This document shows, piece by piece, positions 8,098-17,009 of a DNA stretch of 64,000 bases. The DNA is taken from the NCBI GenBank assembly GCA_003258405.1, contig QKPN01000002.1:248001-312000 (forward strand), read 5' to 3'. The stretch is from Rhodobacteraceae bacterium DSL-40. GTDB taxonomy: Bacteria; Pseudomonadota; Alphaproteobacteria; Rhodobacterales; Rhodobacteraceae. Under the pieces are notes generated by a model. It worked only from the letters and a program-made list of their open reading frames with translations, did no database searches and had not been told where the DNA came from. The stretch's first letter is position 1. Every line of letters starts with the position of its first letter. Position numbers and translations under genes: made by a program.

Positions 8098-10188
8098 ATG
8101 CCCAAGAACCTGACGATCGCGAGCCTCTTCCAGCCGACCATCCTGCTTTCGATGGCGCTGATGGCGGTCATCGTGATGATGGTGCTGCCGATGCCGTCCT
8201 GGATCCTCGATCTGGGGCTCTCGGCCTCGTTCGGGCTGGCGATCCTCATCTTCACCATCACGCTCTTCATCCAGCGGCCGCTCGACTTCTCGGCCTTCCC
8301 GACGGTGCTGCTCGCGAGCCTCATGCTCCGGCTCTCGCTCAACGTCTCCTCCACCAAGCTCATCATCGGCCAGGGCCATACCGGCACGGCGGCGGCGGGC
8401 GACGTGATCGAGGGCTTCGCGATGTTCGTGATGGGGGGCTCGGTCTTTCTGGGCCTCGTGGTGTTCTGCGTGCTGCTGATCGTGAACTTCATCGTCATCA
8501 CCAAGGGCGCGGGCCGCATGGCCGAGGTGGGCGCACGCTTCGCCCTCGACGGGATGCCCGGCAAGCAGCTCGCCATCGACAGCGACATGGCGGCCGGGGC
8601 GATCAACCACAAGGAAGCGAGCGAGCGGCGGCGGATCGAGCAGGAGGAGACGACCTTCTTCGGCTCGCTCGACGGCGCCTCGAAATTCGTGAAGGGCGAT
8701 GCGATCGCGGGGCTGCTCATCACGCTCATGAACCTCGTCATGGGGCTCGCGATGGGCGTGCTGGTCCATCACATGCCGATCGGCAAGGCGTTCCAGACCT
8801 ATTCGATCCTGACGGTGGGCGACGGGCTGGTGAGCCAGATCCCCTCGGTCATCATCTCGATCGCGACCGCCATGCTGCTCTCGAAGGGCGGCGTGGTCGG
8901 TTCGACCGACAATGCGCTCATGCGCCAGCTCGGCGGCTATCCCAAGGCGCTCGGCACCGTCGCGGTGCTGATGGCGCTCTTCGCCTTCATTCCGGGGATG
9001 CCGTTCGTGCCGTTCCTGATCGGCGCGGGCTGCCTCGGGGCGGCGGGATACCTCTCGGCCAGCCGCAAGAGGAAGGCGGAGGACGAGGCGGAGGCCAAGA
9101 AGCAGGCCGAGGCGACGAAGCCCGTCTCGAAGAAATCCCTCGGCGACCTGCTCGACATCGACGAGATCCACATGGAGTTCGCGCCCGACCTCGTGCCGGT
9201 GGTGATGGACGAGGTGACGGGGCTCGATGCGCGCATCGCCAACATGCGCAACCACATCGCGACCGAGTTCGGCTTCGTGATGCCCGAGATCCGTCTGACC
9301 GACAATCCCGCCCTGGCCCGCTCGAGCTATGTCATCCGCATCCAGGGGGTGGATACGGCGCGCGGCCAGATCGAGACGCGCAAGGTGCTGGTGCTCCTGC
9401 CCGACGACAAGGCGCCCTCGCCCGAGGGCCGTCTGGTGGCCGAGCCGGTCTATGGCGCGCCGGCCCGCTGGGTCGATCCCTCGCTCCAGGAGGAGGCGGC
9501 GCTGATGGGGCTCTCGGTGGTGAGCCCGACGGAGGTGGTGGCGACGCATCTCCTCGAGACGGTGAAGTCGAATTTCGGGCGGCTCCTCAACCGCCGCGCG
9601 CTGCGCAAGCTGCTCGACGAGTTCACCTCGCTCTCCGACGGGCGGCGGGCGGAGGCGAACAAGCGGATGCTCGACGAGTTCATTCCCGACAAGTTCCCGA
9701 CCGACGCGCTGCAGTCGGTGCTGCGGCTCCTGCTCGAGGAGCGGGTTTCGATCCGCAACCTGCCGCTCATCCTCGAGGCGATCGGCGAGGTCTACAGCCC
9801 GCAGGTGAGCCCAGAGGCGATCTGCGAGCATGTGCGCCACCGGCTCGGGTTCCAGCTCATCTCGGAGCTGCGCGAGGCCGACGGGGCGCTGCCGCTCATC
9901 CAGCTCAATCCGAGCTGGGAGGAGATGTTCCAGAAGTATCAGCTGCCCGAGGGGTCGGGGATCGTCGACGTGGCGCTGCCGCCCGCCGAGTTCAACCGGC
10001 TCGCCAATGCGATCGCCGAGAAGATCGCCCATGCCGGCGGCCAGGGGCGCTATCCGGCGGTGGTGACCTCGACCAAGCGGCGGCGGTTCCTGCACACGGT
10101 GCTGACCGCGAAGGGGATCCGCAACCCGGTGCTTTCCTTCGAGGAGATCGGCACCTCGGCGCGGCCGGCCGTGCTGGGGCTCGCCTGA
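8098..10188 (+). CDS. flhA: Flagellar biosynthesis protein FlhA
   Basis: FlhA is the large membrane component of the flagellar type III export gate. It forms a nonameric ring that couples proton flow to export. The 696-residue length is normal. The N-terminal third has seven or eight membrane segments and the conserved family loop between them (RMAEVGARFALDGMPGKQLAID, with nearby ERRRIEQEETTFFGSLDGA). The cytoplasmic C-terminal domain starts after a charged linker at about residue 320 (SRKRKAEDEAEAKK). The gene sits between the sltF-like gene and fliR with only one base to fliR, so it is part of an operon sltF-flhA-fliR-flhB-orf. Confidence 0.97.
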   Translation: MPKNLTIASLFQPTILLSMALMAVIVMMVLPMPSWILDLGLSASFGLAILIFTITLFIQRPLDFSAFPTVLLASLMLRLSLNVSSTKLIIGQGHTGTAAAGDVIEGFAMFVMGGSVFLGLVVFCVLLIVNFIVITKGAGRMAEVGARFALDGMPGKQLAIDSDMAAGAINHKEASERRRIEQEETTFFGSLDGASKFVKGDAIAGLLITLMNLVMGLAMGVLVHHMPIGKAFQTYSILTVGDGLVSQIPSVIISIATAMLLSKGGVVGSTDNALMRQLGGYPKALGTVAVLMALFAFIPGMPFVPFLIGAGCLGAAGYLSASRKRKAEDEAEAKKQAEATKPVSKKSLGDLLDIDEIHMEFAPDLVPVVMDEVTGLDARIANMRNHIATEFGFVMPEIRLTDNPALARSSYVIRIQGVDTARGQIETRKVLVLLPDDKAPSPEGRLVAEPVYGAPARWVDPSLQEEAALMGLSVVSPTEVVATHLLETVKSNFGRLLNRRALRKLLDEFTSLSDGRRAEANKRMLDEFIPDKFPTDALQSVLRLLLEERVSIRNLPLILEAIGEVYSPQVSPEAICEHVRHRLGFQLISELREADGALPLIQLNPSWEEMFQKYQLPEGSGIVDVALPPAEFNRLANAIAEKIAHAGGQGRYPAVVTSTKRRRFLHTVLTAKGIRNPVLSFEEIGTSARPAVLGLA

Positions 10189-10189
10189 G

Positions 10190-10969
10190 ATGATGGAGGG
10201 GCTCGCCCGGCTACTCGACCTGACGCAGGCCGGGTTTGCGGGGTTCGTGCTCGTCTTCATGCGGGTGGGCGGGGTGATGTTCCTGCTGCCGGCCTTCGGC
10301 GACAACGCGATCCCGGCGCGGGTGCGGCTCGGGCTCACCATCGCCTTCACGCTCGTGGTCTGGCCGATGGTGGCCGATCCGGCGCGGAGCCCGGACCCGG
10401 CGCGCCCCCTTGCGCTGATGATGGGGATCGAGGCCGGCATCGGGCTGCTGCTCGGGCTCTCGATCCGGTTCATGGTCTTCGCGCTCCAGTTCGCGGGCTC
10501 GGTCGCGGCGCAATCGACCTCGCTCGCGCAGGTCTTCGGCTCGGGCATCGCGCCCGACCCGATGCCCGCGATCGGCAACCTGATGATGCTCGCCGGGGTG
10601 ACGCTCGCGGTGGTCTCGGGGCTGCATGTGAAGGCCGCGCTGCTGATGGCGCGCTCCTACGAGATCCTGCCGATGGGGCTGCCGGTGCCGGCCGCGGACG
10701 TTGCCGCCTGGGGCACGGCGCGGGTGGCCTCGGCCTTCGCGCTCGGCTTCTCGCTCGCGGCCCCCTTCGTGCTGACGGCGTTTGCCTACAACGTCTCGCT
10801 CGGGGCGATCAACAAGGCGATGCCCTCGCTCATGGTGGCCTTCATCGGCGCCCCGGCGATCGTCGCGGCCTCGATCCTGCTCCTGCTGCTCGCCGGGCCG
10901 CTCATGCTTACCTTCTGGCACGCCCGGCTTGACGAGGTGCTGGCGCTGCCGCTCGGGATGCCGCGATGA
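10190..10969 (+). CDS. fliR: Flagellar biosynthetic protein FliR
   Basis: FliR belongs to the FliP-FliQ-FliR core of the flagellar export gate. The protein has 259 residues and about six hydrophobic segments. It contains the typical FMRVGGVMFLLPAFGDNAIPARVRL-like start (PARVRLGLTIAFTLVVWP) and the QSTSLAQVFGSGI region. It follows flhA after one base and overlaps flhB by 4 bases. An ATG pair (10190, 10193) leaves the start uncertain by one codon. Confidence 0.95.
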   Translation: MMEGLARLLDLTQAGFAGFVLVFMRVGGVMFLLPAFGDNAIPARVRLGLTIAFTLVVWPMVADPARSPDPARPLALMMGIEAGIGLLLGLSIRFMVFALQFAGSVAAQSTSLAQVFGSGIAPDPMPAIGNLMMLAGVTLAVVSGLHVKAALLMARSYEILPMGLPVPAADVAAWGTARVASAFALGFSLAAPFVLTAFAYNVSLGAINKAMPSLMVAFIGAPAIVAASILLLLLAGPLMLTFWHARLDEVLALPLGMPR

Positions 10970-12060
10970 GCGAGGACTCGGGAGGCGGCGGCGAGAAGAC
11001 ATTCGACCCGACACCGCAGCGGCTGCAGGAGGCGCGCAAGAAGGGCAACATCCCGCGCTCGCAGGATCTGACCGCGGCGCTCGTCTATCTCGCGCTCCTC
11101 GGGGTGGTGATGACGGTGGGAAGCTTTGCCATCGAGCAGGCGGCCTCGGTGCTGATGATCTTCATCTCGCAGCCCGACCGGCTCGTGGGCCATATCCTCG
11201 GGCCGGGGGGGCCGCGGATGCTGGGCAGCATCCTCTCCGAAGCGCTCTGGGCGCTCGGGCCGTTCTTCCTCATTCCCATCGCCGCGGTGGTGGTGAGCCT
11301 CATCGCGCAGCGGGCGGTGACCTTCTCGGGCGAGAAGCTCCAGCCCAAGCTCAACAAGATCTCGCCGCTCTCGAACGCCAAGCAGAAGTTCGGGCCGACC
11401 GGGCTCGTCGAATTCGCGAAATCCTTCGTCAAGCTCTCGGCGATCGCCATCGCGCTCGCGATCTATCTGCGCGGCGATCTCGACCGGATGATCGGCGCGG
11501 CGCGCTCGGAGGCGCATGTCACCGCGACGCTGATGATGGATTCGCTGAAGATCCTGCTGGCGGTGGTCTGCCTGATCGCAACGGTGATCGCGGCCGTGGA
11601 CGTGCTCTGGCAGCGCTTCGACCACGCCCGCAAGCTCAAGATGTCCTACCAGGACCTCAAGGAAGAGGTGAAGGAGGCCGAGGGCGATCCGCACATGAAG
11701 GCCCAGCGCCGCCAGCGCGCCCAGGCCATCGCGATGAACCGGATGCTGCTCGACGTGCCGAAGGCCGACGTGATCATCGTGAACCCGACGCATTACGCGG
11801 TGGCGCTGCAATGGTCGCGCGAGAAGGGCTCGGCGCCGGTCTGTGTCGCCAAGGGCGAGAACGAGATCGCGCTCCGGATCCGCGAGATCGCCGAGACCGC
11901 GCAGATCCCGATCCACAGCGACCCGCCGACCGCACGGGCGCTGCACGCGACCGTCGAGATCGGCCAGGAGATCCTGCCCGATCATTACCGCGCCGTGGCC
12001 GCGGCGATCCGTTTCGCCGACAGCCTCCGCAAGGCCGCCCGTGCCAGAGGTGACACATGA
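10966..12060 (+). CDS. flhB: Flagellar biosynthesis protein FlhB
   Basis: FlhB is the export-gate protein that switches substrate specificity from rod/hook to filament proteins. It has 364 residues. The N-terminus (EKTFDPTPQRLQEARKKGNI) is the family hallmark. Four membrane segments follow, then the cytoplasmic domain with the autocleavage motif NPTH in IIVNPTHYAVAL at about residue 272. The gene overlaps fliR upstream and the coiled-coil gene downstream, each by 4 bases, so translation is coupled. Confidence 0.97.
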   Translation: MSEDSGGGGEKTFDPTPQRLQEARKKGNIPRSQDLTAALVYLALLGVVMTVGSFAIEQAASVLMIFISQPDRLVGHILGPGGPRMLGSILSEALWALGPFFLIPIAAVVVSLIAQRAVTFSGEKLQPKLNKISPLSNAKQKFGPTGLVEFAKSFVKLSAIAIALAIYLRGDLDRMIGAARSEAHVTATLMMDSLKILLAVVCLIATVIAAVDVLWQRFDHARKLKMSYQDLKEEVKEAEGDPHMKAQRRQRAQAIAMNRMLLDVPKADVIIVNPTHYAVALQWSREKGSAPVCVAKGENEIALRIREIAETAQIPIHSDPPTARALHATVEIGQEILPDHYRAVAAAIRFADSLRKAARARGDT

Positions 12061-12476
12061 GCATGACCCCCGACCAGCTCCGCCAGCTCGCCGCGCTCGC
12101 CGAGGCGCGCAAGGCCCGCGACCTCGCCGAACTGGAGGCGGCGGTCTCGGAGGACCGCAGGCTTGCCGAGGCGATCGAGGAGTTCGCCCGGCTGCCGATG
12201 CGCGATCTCGAAAGCTTCGGGGAGAATCCGGGGCCGATGCCCTATGCCCAGACCGCGCTGCGCATGGCCTGGGCCGATCAGCACATCGCCATCGCCCGCA
12301 AGCGCCGGGCCGAGCTTGCCAAGCGGATTGCGCAGCTCCGCCAGGTCGCGGCCCAGAGCCTCGGCAAGCACGAGGCGCTCGAGCGCCTGCGCGAGCGCGC
12401 CGCCCACGATGTGGCCGAACGCCGCGCCGCCCGCCAGGAACGCGAGGCGCCGCCGGTGAAGCCGCAGAGGGATTGA
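12057..12476 (+). CDS. Small coiled-coil protein, possibly FliJ-like
   Basis: A 139-residue, highly charged and helical protein with no signal peptide or membrane segment. Its pattern (QLRQLAALAEARKARDLAEL, then a second helix rich in Arg/Glu/Ala such as AIARKRRAELAKRIAQLRQV) fits an antiparallel coiled coil. It overlaps flhB by 4 bases and ends the operon. FliJ, the central stalk of the flagellar export ATPase, has just this shape and size and is often missed by sequence search, so a FliJ role is an inference from context. There is no FliJ elsewhere in the window. Confidence 0.5.
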   Translation: MSMTPDQLRQLAALAEARKARDLAELEAAVSEDRRLAEAIEEFARLPMRDLESFGENPGPMPYAQTALRMAWADQHIAIARKRRAELAKRIAQLRQVAAQSLGKHEALERLRERAAHDVAERRAARQEREAPPVKPQRD

Positions 12477-12555
12477 TCGCACGGGGGCGCGCAAGACGCC
12501 GGTTTTCTCCTGCCCTGCGGCGGCGTAGGCTCGGAGCAGGGAGGCGGCGCGCGCG

Positions 12556-13176
12556 ATGATTGCCGAGATCGAGGATTACTTCGCGAAGGGCTGCGGGCGC
12601 TGCGCCCGCTTCGACACCGCCGATTGCGCGACACGCCACTGGGCCGCCGGGCTCGCGGCGCTGCGCCGGATATGCCGCGCCGCCGGGCTGAGCGAGCATG
12701 TGAAATGGGGCCATCCCTGCTACATGCATGCCGGGCGCAACATCGCGCTCCTCGGGGCGTTCCGCGGCGATTTCCGGCTGAGCTTCTTCGATGCGGCGCT
12801 GATGCGCGACCCGGAGGGCATTCTCGAGCCGCAGGGGCCGAACGCGCGGCACGCCGGGACGATCCGCTTCACCGATACGGGCCGGCCGGAGGCGATGGCC
12901 GAGGTCATCGGCGCGTATCTGAGGGAGGCGATGGGCCATGCGGAGGCGGGCCGTCGCGCCCCGAAGCCGGCGCCGGAGACCGAATTGCCGGAGGAACTGG
13001 TCGAGGCGCTCGATGCCGATCCCGAACTTGCGGAGGCCTTCCGGCGCCTCACGCCCGGCCGGCAGCGGAGCTATGCGATCAACCTCGCCGCGGCGAAGCA
13101 GCCCGCGACACGGCGGAAGCGGATCGCGCGGTTTCGCGATGCGATCCTTGCGGGCAAGGGGGCGACGGAGCGCTGA
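12556..13176 (+). CDS. YdeI/OmdA-family protein (DUF1801-like plus bacteriocin-protection-like domain)
   Basis: A cytosolic 206-residue protein. The N-terminal half resembles the DUF1801/YdhG fold (EHVKWGHPCYMHAGRNIALLG, then FFDAALMRDPEGILEPQG). The C-terminal half resembles the OmdA/YdeI domain (LPEELVEALDADPELAEAFRRL, then TPGRQRSYAINLAAAKQPATR), which ends with a conserved basic helix. The function is unclear in all members. A GGGAGG ribosome site stands nine bases before ATG 12556. The gene lies between two flagellar blocks but has no obvious flagellar role and is probably a passenger. Confidence 0.75.
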   Translation: MIAEIEDYFAKGCGRCARFDTADCATRHWAAGLAALRRICRAAGLSEHVKWGHPCYMHAGRNIALLGAFRGDFRLSFFDAALMRDPEGILEPQGPNARHAGTIRFTDTGRPEAMAEVIGAYLREAMGHAEAGRRAPKPAPETELPEELVEALDADPELAEAFRRLTPGRQRSYAINLAAAKQPATRRKRIARFRDAILAGKGATER

Positions 13177-13201
13177 GCGACGGCGGCGCGGGCGGCCGGG
13201 C

Positions 13202-13792
13202 TCAGACGTCCTGGCGGTTGATTTCGGTGACGAGAACCTCGGTCACCATCTCGGCGCCCATGACCTGGCGCGCGGCCTTGAGGAGGGCCGTCTTGAGGTC
13301 CTCCATCTTGCGGCCCGTGGTGAAGCTGCCGCTGAAGCCGCCGGAATTCGAATGGAGGAACATGACCTCGAGGAAGCGGTCGCGCAGGCGCGGCTCCAGC
13401 GCATGGACGAGCTCGGGGTCTTCGCCGACGGTGGCGACCGAGAGCGAGACGACCATCATCGCCGTGACCTTTTCATTGGTGAAGACCGGCACGACGAAGG
13501 GTTTCTCGAGCGCGACATAGAGGGGGTGTTCGCCCTCGCCGCCATGCTCCGCCTCGGCCGCGGCCGGCTCCTCGGGTTCGAAGGGATCGATCTCGGCATG
13601 TTCGGGCGCGCAAGGGTCCGCGCCTTCGGCCGCCGGAGCCTCCGCCGCGCCATGGCCGCCTTCCGCCGCGGGCGCGCCCGGCGCGCAGGCGTCCGCGGTT
13701 TCCTCCGGCGGCGGCTTGAGCGCGAAGCCCGCGCCGATGCCGGCACCGAGCCCGAGAAGGGCAAGCACGACGGGAATGACGAATTTCATCAC
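13202..13792 (-). CDS. fliL: Flagellar basal body-associated protein FliL
   Basis: FliL is a single-pass inner-membrane protein that surrounds the stators and modulates motor torque. It has 196 residues, a membrane segment at 4-25 (FVIPVVLALLGLGAGIGAGFAL), a periplasmic linker and a stomatin-like C-terminal domain (YVALEKPFVVPV through VTEILVTEINRQ-like end). The linker is unusual: about 55 residues rich in Ala, Pro, Glu and Gly, with two imperfect copies of a DACAPGAPAAEG / DPCAPEHAE unit that each carry one cysteine. It is the last gene of a minus-strand block starting with flgF. Confidence 0.92.
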   Translation of the reverse strand: MMKFVIPVVLALLGLGAGIGAGFALKPPPEETADACAPGAPAAEGGHGAAEAPAAEGADPCAPEHAEIDPFEPEEPAAAEAEHGGEGEHPLYVALEKPFVVPVFTNEKVTAMMVVSLSVATVGEDPELVHALEPRLRDRFLEVMFLHSNSGGFSGSFTTGRKMEDLKTALLKAARQVMGAEMVTEVLVTEINRQDV

Positions 13793-13810
13793 CGGTGTGG
13801 CCCCCCTCGC

Positions 13811-14536
13811 CTAGTACGGCATCGCCTGATCGACGATCTGCTGGCCCCAGCGCGGCTGCTGGACATTGGTGATCTGGCCGCGCCCGCCGTAGGAGATGCG
13901 CGCGCCCGCGATGCGGTCGTAGCTGATCTCGTTGTAGCGCGAGATGTCCTCTGGCCGGACGATGCCGGCGACGATGAGCTTGCGCAGCTCGTTGTTCACC
14001 CGCACTTCCTGATCGCCCTGGACCACGAGATGGCCGTTGGGGAGCACGTCGACGACGGTTGCGGCGATGCGGAGCGAGATCTGCTCGTTGCGCTTCACCG
14101 AGCCGGAGCCGGAGAAATCCGAGCTCGAGCCCATCTCGAGATTGGGGTTGAGATCGCTGTTCCACTTCTGGCCGAGGCCGAAGAAGGTGCCGACCGAGGC
14201 GCTCTCGCTGCCGGTGCGCTGGCGTTCGGTCTGGTTGTCGATGTTGGCTTCCTCGTCGATGTCGATGGTGATCGTGAGGATGTCGCCAAGCTTGCGGGCC
14301 CGCTTGTCGCCGAGCAGGCCGCTCGGGCTCGTGCTCCAGAGCGAGCCGCTCTGGTAGGAATAGCGCGCGGATTCGGGGGCCGGCACGGCAATCGCCACGC
14401 GCTCCGCGGTGAGCCCGGTGCCATTCGCGGCCTCGTAGCTGCCGATCTCGGTCATCTCGGGGGGTCTGCCGATCGGGGTGCAGGCGGTGGCGAGGCCCGC
14501 GAGGGCGAGGATCGGGAGAGCGGATCTGCGGGTCAT
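13811..14536 (-). CDS. flgH: Flagellar L-ring protein FlgH
   Basis: FlgH forms the outer-membrane L-ring bushing around the rod. The protein has 241 residues with a lipoprotein signal (RRSALPILALAGLATACTP, lipidation cysteine at position 19). The conserved core contains LWSTSPSGLLGDKRARKLGDIL, then ITIDIDEEANIDN, and LPNGHLVVQGDQEVRVNNE with VAGIVRPEDI, all typical of FlgH. It overlaps flgA by 4 bases on the same strand. No flgI (P-ring) is in the window. Confidence 0.95.
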   Translation of the reverse strand: MTRRSALPILALAGLATACTPIGRPPEMTEIGSYEAANGTGLTAERVAIAVPAPESARYSYQSGSLWSTSPSGLLGDKRARKLGDILTITIDIDEEANIDNQTERQRTGSESASVGTFFGLGQKWNSDLNPNLEMGSSSDFSGSGSVKRNEQISLRIAATVVDVLPNGHLVVQGDQEVRVNNELRKLIVAGIVRPEDISRYNEISYDRIAGARISYGGRGQITNVQQPRWGQQIVDQAMPY

Positions 14537-14985
14537 TTTTCCACCTTTACGGAGCCATCGGCCTCCACCGTCCCGGCCACGATCTGGCGCGAGGAGAGGT
14601 TCATCACACGCACGGTCTCGCCGACGCCGCCGCGATCGAGCACGCGGCCGTCGGCGGTGATGTTGAGCGGCCCCTGCTCGTAGATCATCCTGACGACCGC
14701 GTTGCGCTCGACGAGGGCGGGGGCGCCGACCTGGCCCCGGAGGATGGGCCGCCCGGGGTAGAGCGTGACCTTGGCCTCCTGCCCGACCACGTCCTCGAGG
14801 GCGTGGATCGCGCCCGGCAGGTCCTTGTCCTTGGCGATCTCGACATCCTCGGCGCCGACAATGTTGGTGCCGCGGATGGCGCGGACCGGCACCACGGCCT
14901 GGGCGCTCGGCGGCTCGGACGGAAGGGCCGCCCAGGCGAGGGCGGCCGTCGCGAAGGTGAGAAGGAGGCGGGCGGCAGGGGTCAT
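14533..14985 (-). CDS. flgA: Flagella basal body P-ring formation protein FlgA
   Basis: FlgA is the periplasmic chaperone for P-ring assembly. From ATG 14985 it has 150 residues, a Sec signal peptide (LLLTFATAALAWAALPSEPPSAQA) and a short SAF domain (VPVRAIRGTNIVGAEDVEI, then GRPILRGQVGAPALVERNAVV). It ends with a beta region (RVMNLSSRQIVAGTVEADGSV) that is well conserved. It is short, lacking the extra N-terminal domain of enterobacterial FlgA, as is usual in alphaproteobacteria. It lies 4 bases after flgG and overlaps flgH. Confidence 0.92.
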   Translation of the reverse strand: MTPAARLLLTFATAALAWAALPSEPPSAQAVVPVRAIRGTNIVGAEDVEIAKDKDLPGAIHALEDVVGQEAKVTLYPGRPILRGQVGAPALVERNAVVRMIYEQGPLNITADGRVLDRGGVGETVRVMNLSSRQIVAGTVEADGSVKVEK

Positions 14986-14989
14986 CGGC

Positions 14990-15775
14990 TCAGCGGATCT
15001 GCACCGTGGCCGAAAGCATCTGGTCCGCGGCGGTGATGACCTTGGCATTGAGCTCGTAGCCCCGCTGGGCCTCGATGAGGTCGGTGAGTTCCTTGACCGC
15101 ATCGACGCTCGAATCCTCGAGATAGCCCTGACGGAAGATGCCGCGGCCGTCCTGCCCCGGATCGCCGACGTTCGGCTGGCCGGAGGCTTCGGTCTCGCGG
15201 TAGAGGTTCGAGCCCATCGCCTCGAGGCCCTTCTCGTTCGAGAAGGTGACGAGGCTGAACTGGCCGAGGAGCTGGGGCTGCACCTGGTCCTTGAAATAGG
15301 CATAGACCTCGCCGTCGCCGTTGATGGCGATCTCGGTCGCATCCTCGGGAATGGTGATCTCGGGCGAGACGGAGAAGCCGTCGGAGGTGACGATCAGCCC
15401 GTCGCCGTTGCGCTTGAGCGCGCCGTCGCGGGTGTAGCCGATGTCGCCGCCCGGCAGCGAGATCTCGAGATAGCCCGCGCCGTCGATGGCGAGATCGAGC
15501 GGGCCGCCGGTTTCGGAGAGCGAGCCCTGCGCCACTTCCATCGCCACCGCGGAGGTGCGCACGCCGAGGCCGAGCTGGACGCCCGCGGGGAGAACGGTGC
15601 CGTCCGACGAGCTGATCTCGCCCGGGCGCACCGCCTGCTGGTAGTGGAGGTCGGAGAATTCCGCGCGGCGGGCGTTGTAGCCGGTGGTATTCATGTTGGC
15701 GAGGTTGTTGGAGATCACCTCGACCCGGCGCTGCTGGGCCGACATGCCGGTGGCAGCGATACTCAATGCACGCAT
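14990..15775 (-). CDS. flgG: Flagellar distal rod protein FlgG
   Basis: FlgG builds the distal rod. The protein has 261 residues. It begins with MRALSIAATGMSAQQRRVEV followed by the family motif ISNNLANMNTTGY. The middle has the YTRDGALKRNGDG motif and the C-terminus has DLIEAQRGYELNAKVI and ATVQIR. It belongs to the flgF-flgG-flgA-flgH-fliL operon, 29 bases after flgF and 4 before flgA. Confidence 0.95.
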   Translation of the reverse strand: MRALSIAATGMSAQQRRVEVISNNLANMNTTGYNARRAEFSDLHYQQAVRPGEISSSDGTVLPAGVQLGLGVRTSAVAMEVAQGSLSETGGPLDLAIDGAGYLEISLPGGDIGYTRDGALKRNGDGLIVTSDGFSVSPEITIPEDATEIAINGDGEVYAYFKDQVQPQLLGQFSLVTFSNEKGLEAMGSNLYRETEASGQPNVGDPGQDGRGIFRQGYLEDSSVDAVKELTDLIEAQRGYELNAKVITAADQMLSATVQIR

Positions 15776-15804
15776 GACTTACTCCTCTTCCTCGCAGGCG
15801 CCGG

Positions 15805-16533
15805 TCAGGCGCGCTGGCCGAGGGACTTGACGGCCTGCAGGATACGTTCGTGTTCCATTTCGAGCAGCTTCTGACCGCTTTCGTATGCTCGCTGGACCTC
15901 GATCAGATGGGCCATCTCCGTGACCGCATTGACGTTCGATTCCTCGACGAAGCCCTGCACGACGCGCGACTGGCCCGGATCGAGCGGCTCGGTATCGCCA
16001 TCGACGCGGTAGAGCACGCCGGCTTCGCGGAAGACCTGGGTGGGGTCGGTCGGCATCACGAGGCCGAGCCGGGCGACCGGTTCGCCATCGGCGGAGATCG
16101 TGCCGTCGGAGGCGAGGTTGATCGAGGTTGCCTCGAAGGGGATCATGATCGGGCCGCCGCCCTCGTCGAGCAGCGGGTGGCCGTCCATGTTGACGACCTG
16201 GCCGTCCGCGTCGCGGGTGAAGCTGCCGGCACGGGTGAGGCGTTCGCCCTGGGGTGTCATCACGGTGAAGTAGCCGTTGCCCTCGATGGCGAAGTCGAGG
16301 CTGCCGCCGGTGGGGGTGAGCGCGCCCTGGAGCAGGTCGGTGTAGCGGCCGCGGGCATCGGTCATGGCGACGGAGCCGCCCTCGGTCGGGAGCATCTGCA
16401 CCATCTCGGCGAAGACGACGCCTTCGCGCTGGTAGCCCGTGGTGGAGATGTTCGCGATGTTGTTGGCGACCGTTTCCATCTCCTTGCGGAGGCCGGTCTG
16501 CCGGGTCAGCGCAACATAGCCAGCTACGTCCAT
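15805..16533 (-). CDS. flgF: Flagellar proximal rod protein FlgF
   Basis: FlgF forms part of the proximal rod. From ATG 16533 the protein has 242 residues. It starts MDVAGYVALTRQTGLRKEME, followed by VANNIANISTTGYQREG, with the central RLTRAGSFTRDADGQVV motif and a C-terminal MAHLIEVQRAYESGQKLL helix. A longer open frame upstream (to 16626) adds an unlikely basic segment, so the shorter start was chosen. A 157-base gap separates it from fliQ, enough for its own promoter, although none is convincing. Confidence 0.93.
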   Translation of the reverse strand: MDVAGYVALTRQTGLRKEMETVANNIANISTTGYQREGVVFAEMVQMLPTEGGSVAMTDARGRYTDLLQGALTPTGGSLDFAIEGNGYFTVMTPQGERLTRAGSFTRDADGQVVNMDGHPLLDEGGGPIMIPFEATSINLASDGTISADGEPVARLGLVMPTDPTQVFREAGVLYRVDGDTEPLDPGQSRVVQGFVEESNVNAVTEMAHLIEVQRAYESGQKLLEMEHERILQAVKSLGQRA

Positions 16534-16690
16534 CAGCGACTCCCGCTTTCTGCGATTGACCGCGCGGCCTTCCGCGCTGGGGGGCAATCTGGACCGCCTT
16601 CGTAAAGATTCCGTCAAAGGCGCCAATTGTCTGATCTGTTGAGGAAAATACCGTCCTCACGGGCGGGCCGCGGACGAATCCCCGGCCGCG

Positions 16691-16957
16691 CTACTGTCCG
16701 GCGATCAGGGGGATGATCTGTTCCTGGTAGAGCTTCACCAGCATCTGGCTCGAGAAGCTCATCGACACCCAGTAGACAGCGAGGATCGCGCCGAGTTTCG
16801 GCACGAAGGTGAGCGTCATCTCCTGGACGGAGGTGAGCGCCTGGATGAGGCCGATGGCGAGGCCGACGGCGAGTGCCACGGCGAGGATCGGCAGGGAGAC
16901 GACGAGCGCCGTCCAGAGACTCTGGCGCAGGACATCGAGAAGGACGCCTTCGGTCAT
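16691..16957 (-). CDS. fliQ: Flagellar biosynthetic protein FliQ
   Basis: FliQ is the small two-helix component of the flagellar export gate. It has 88 residues and two membrane segments (about 16-40 and 50-72) with the conserved GLIQALTSVQEMTLTFVPK linker. It follows fliE by 52 bases and ends the flgB-flgC-fliE-fliQ operon. Its partner fliP is not in the window, and fliR lies in the separate flhA operon. Confidence 0.95.
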   Translation of the reverse strand: MTEGVLLDVLRQSLWTALVVSLPILAVALAVGLAIGLIQALTSVQEMTLTFVPKLGAILAVYWVSMSFSSQMLVKLYQEQIIPLIAGQ

Positions 16958-17009
16958 CGGATCGGCCTCCGGAGCGGCGCGTCTGTCGGCGCGGGTGCGG
17001 GCGGCCGGA

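Noticed and set aside
8056-12939. Long minus-strand frames opposite flhA, fliR and flhB
   Set aside because: Low-complexity Arg/His/Glu-rich translations typical of antisense high-GC DNA; the plus strand carries intact flagellar genes.
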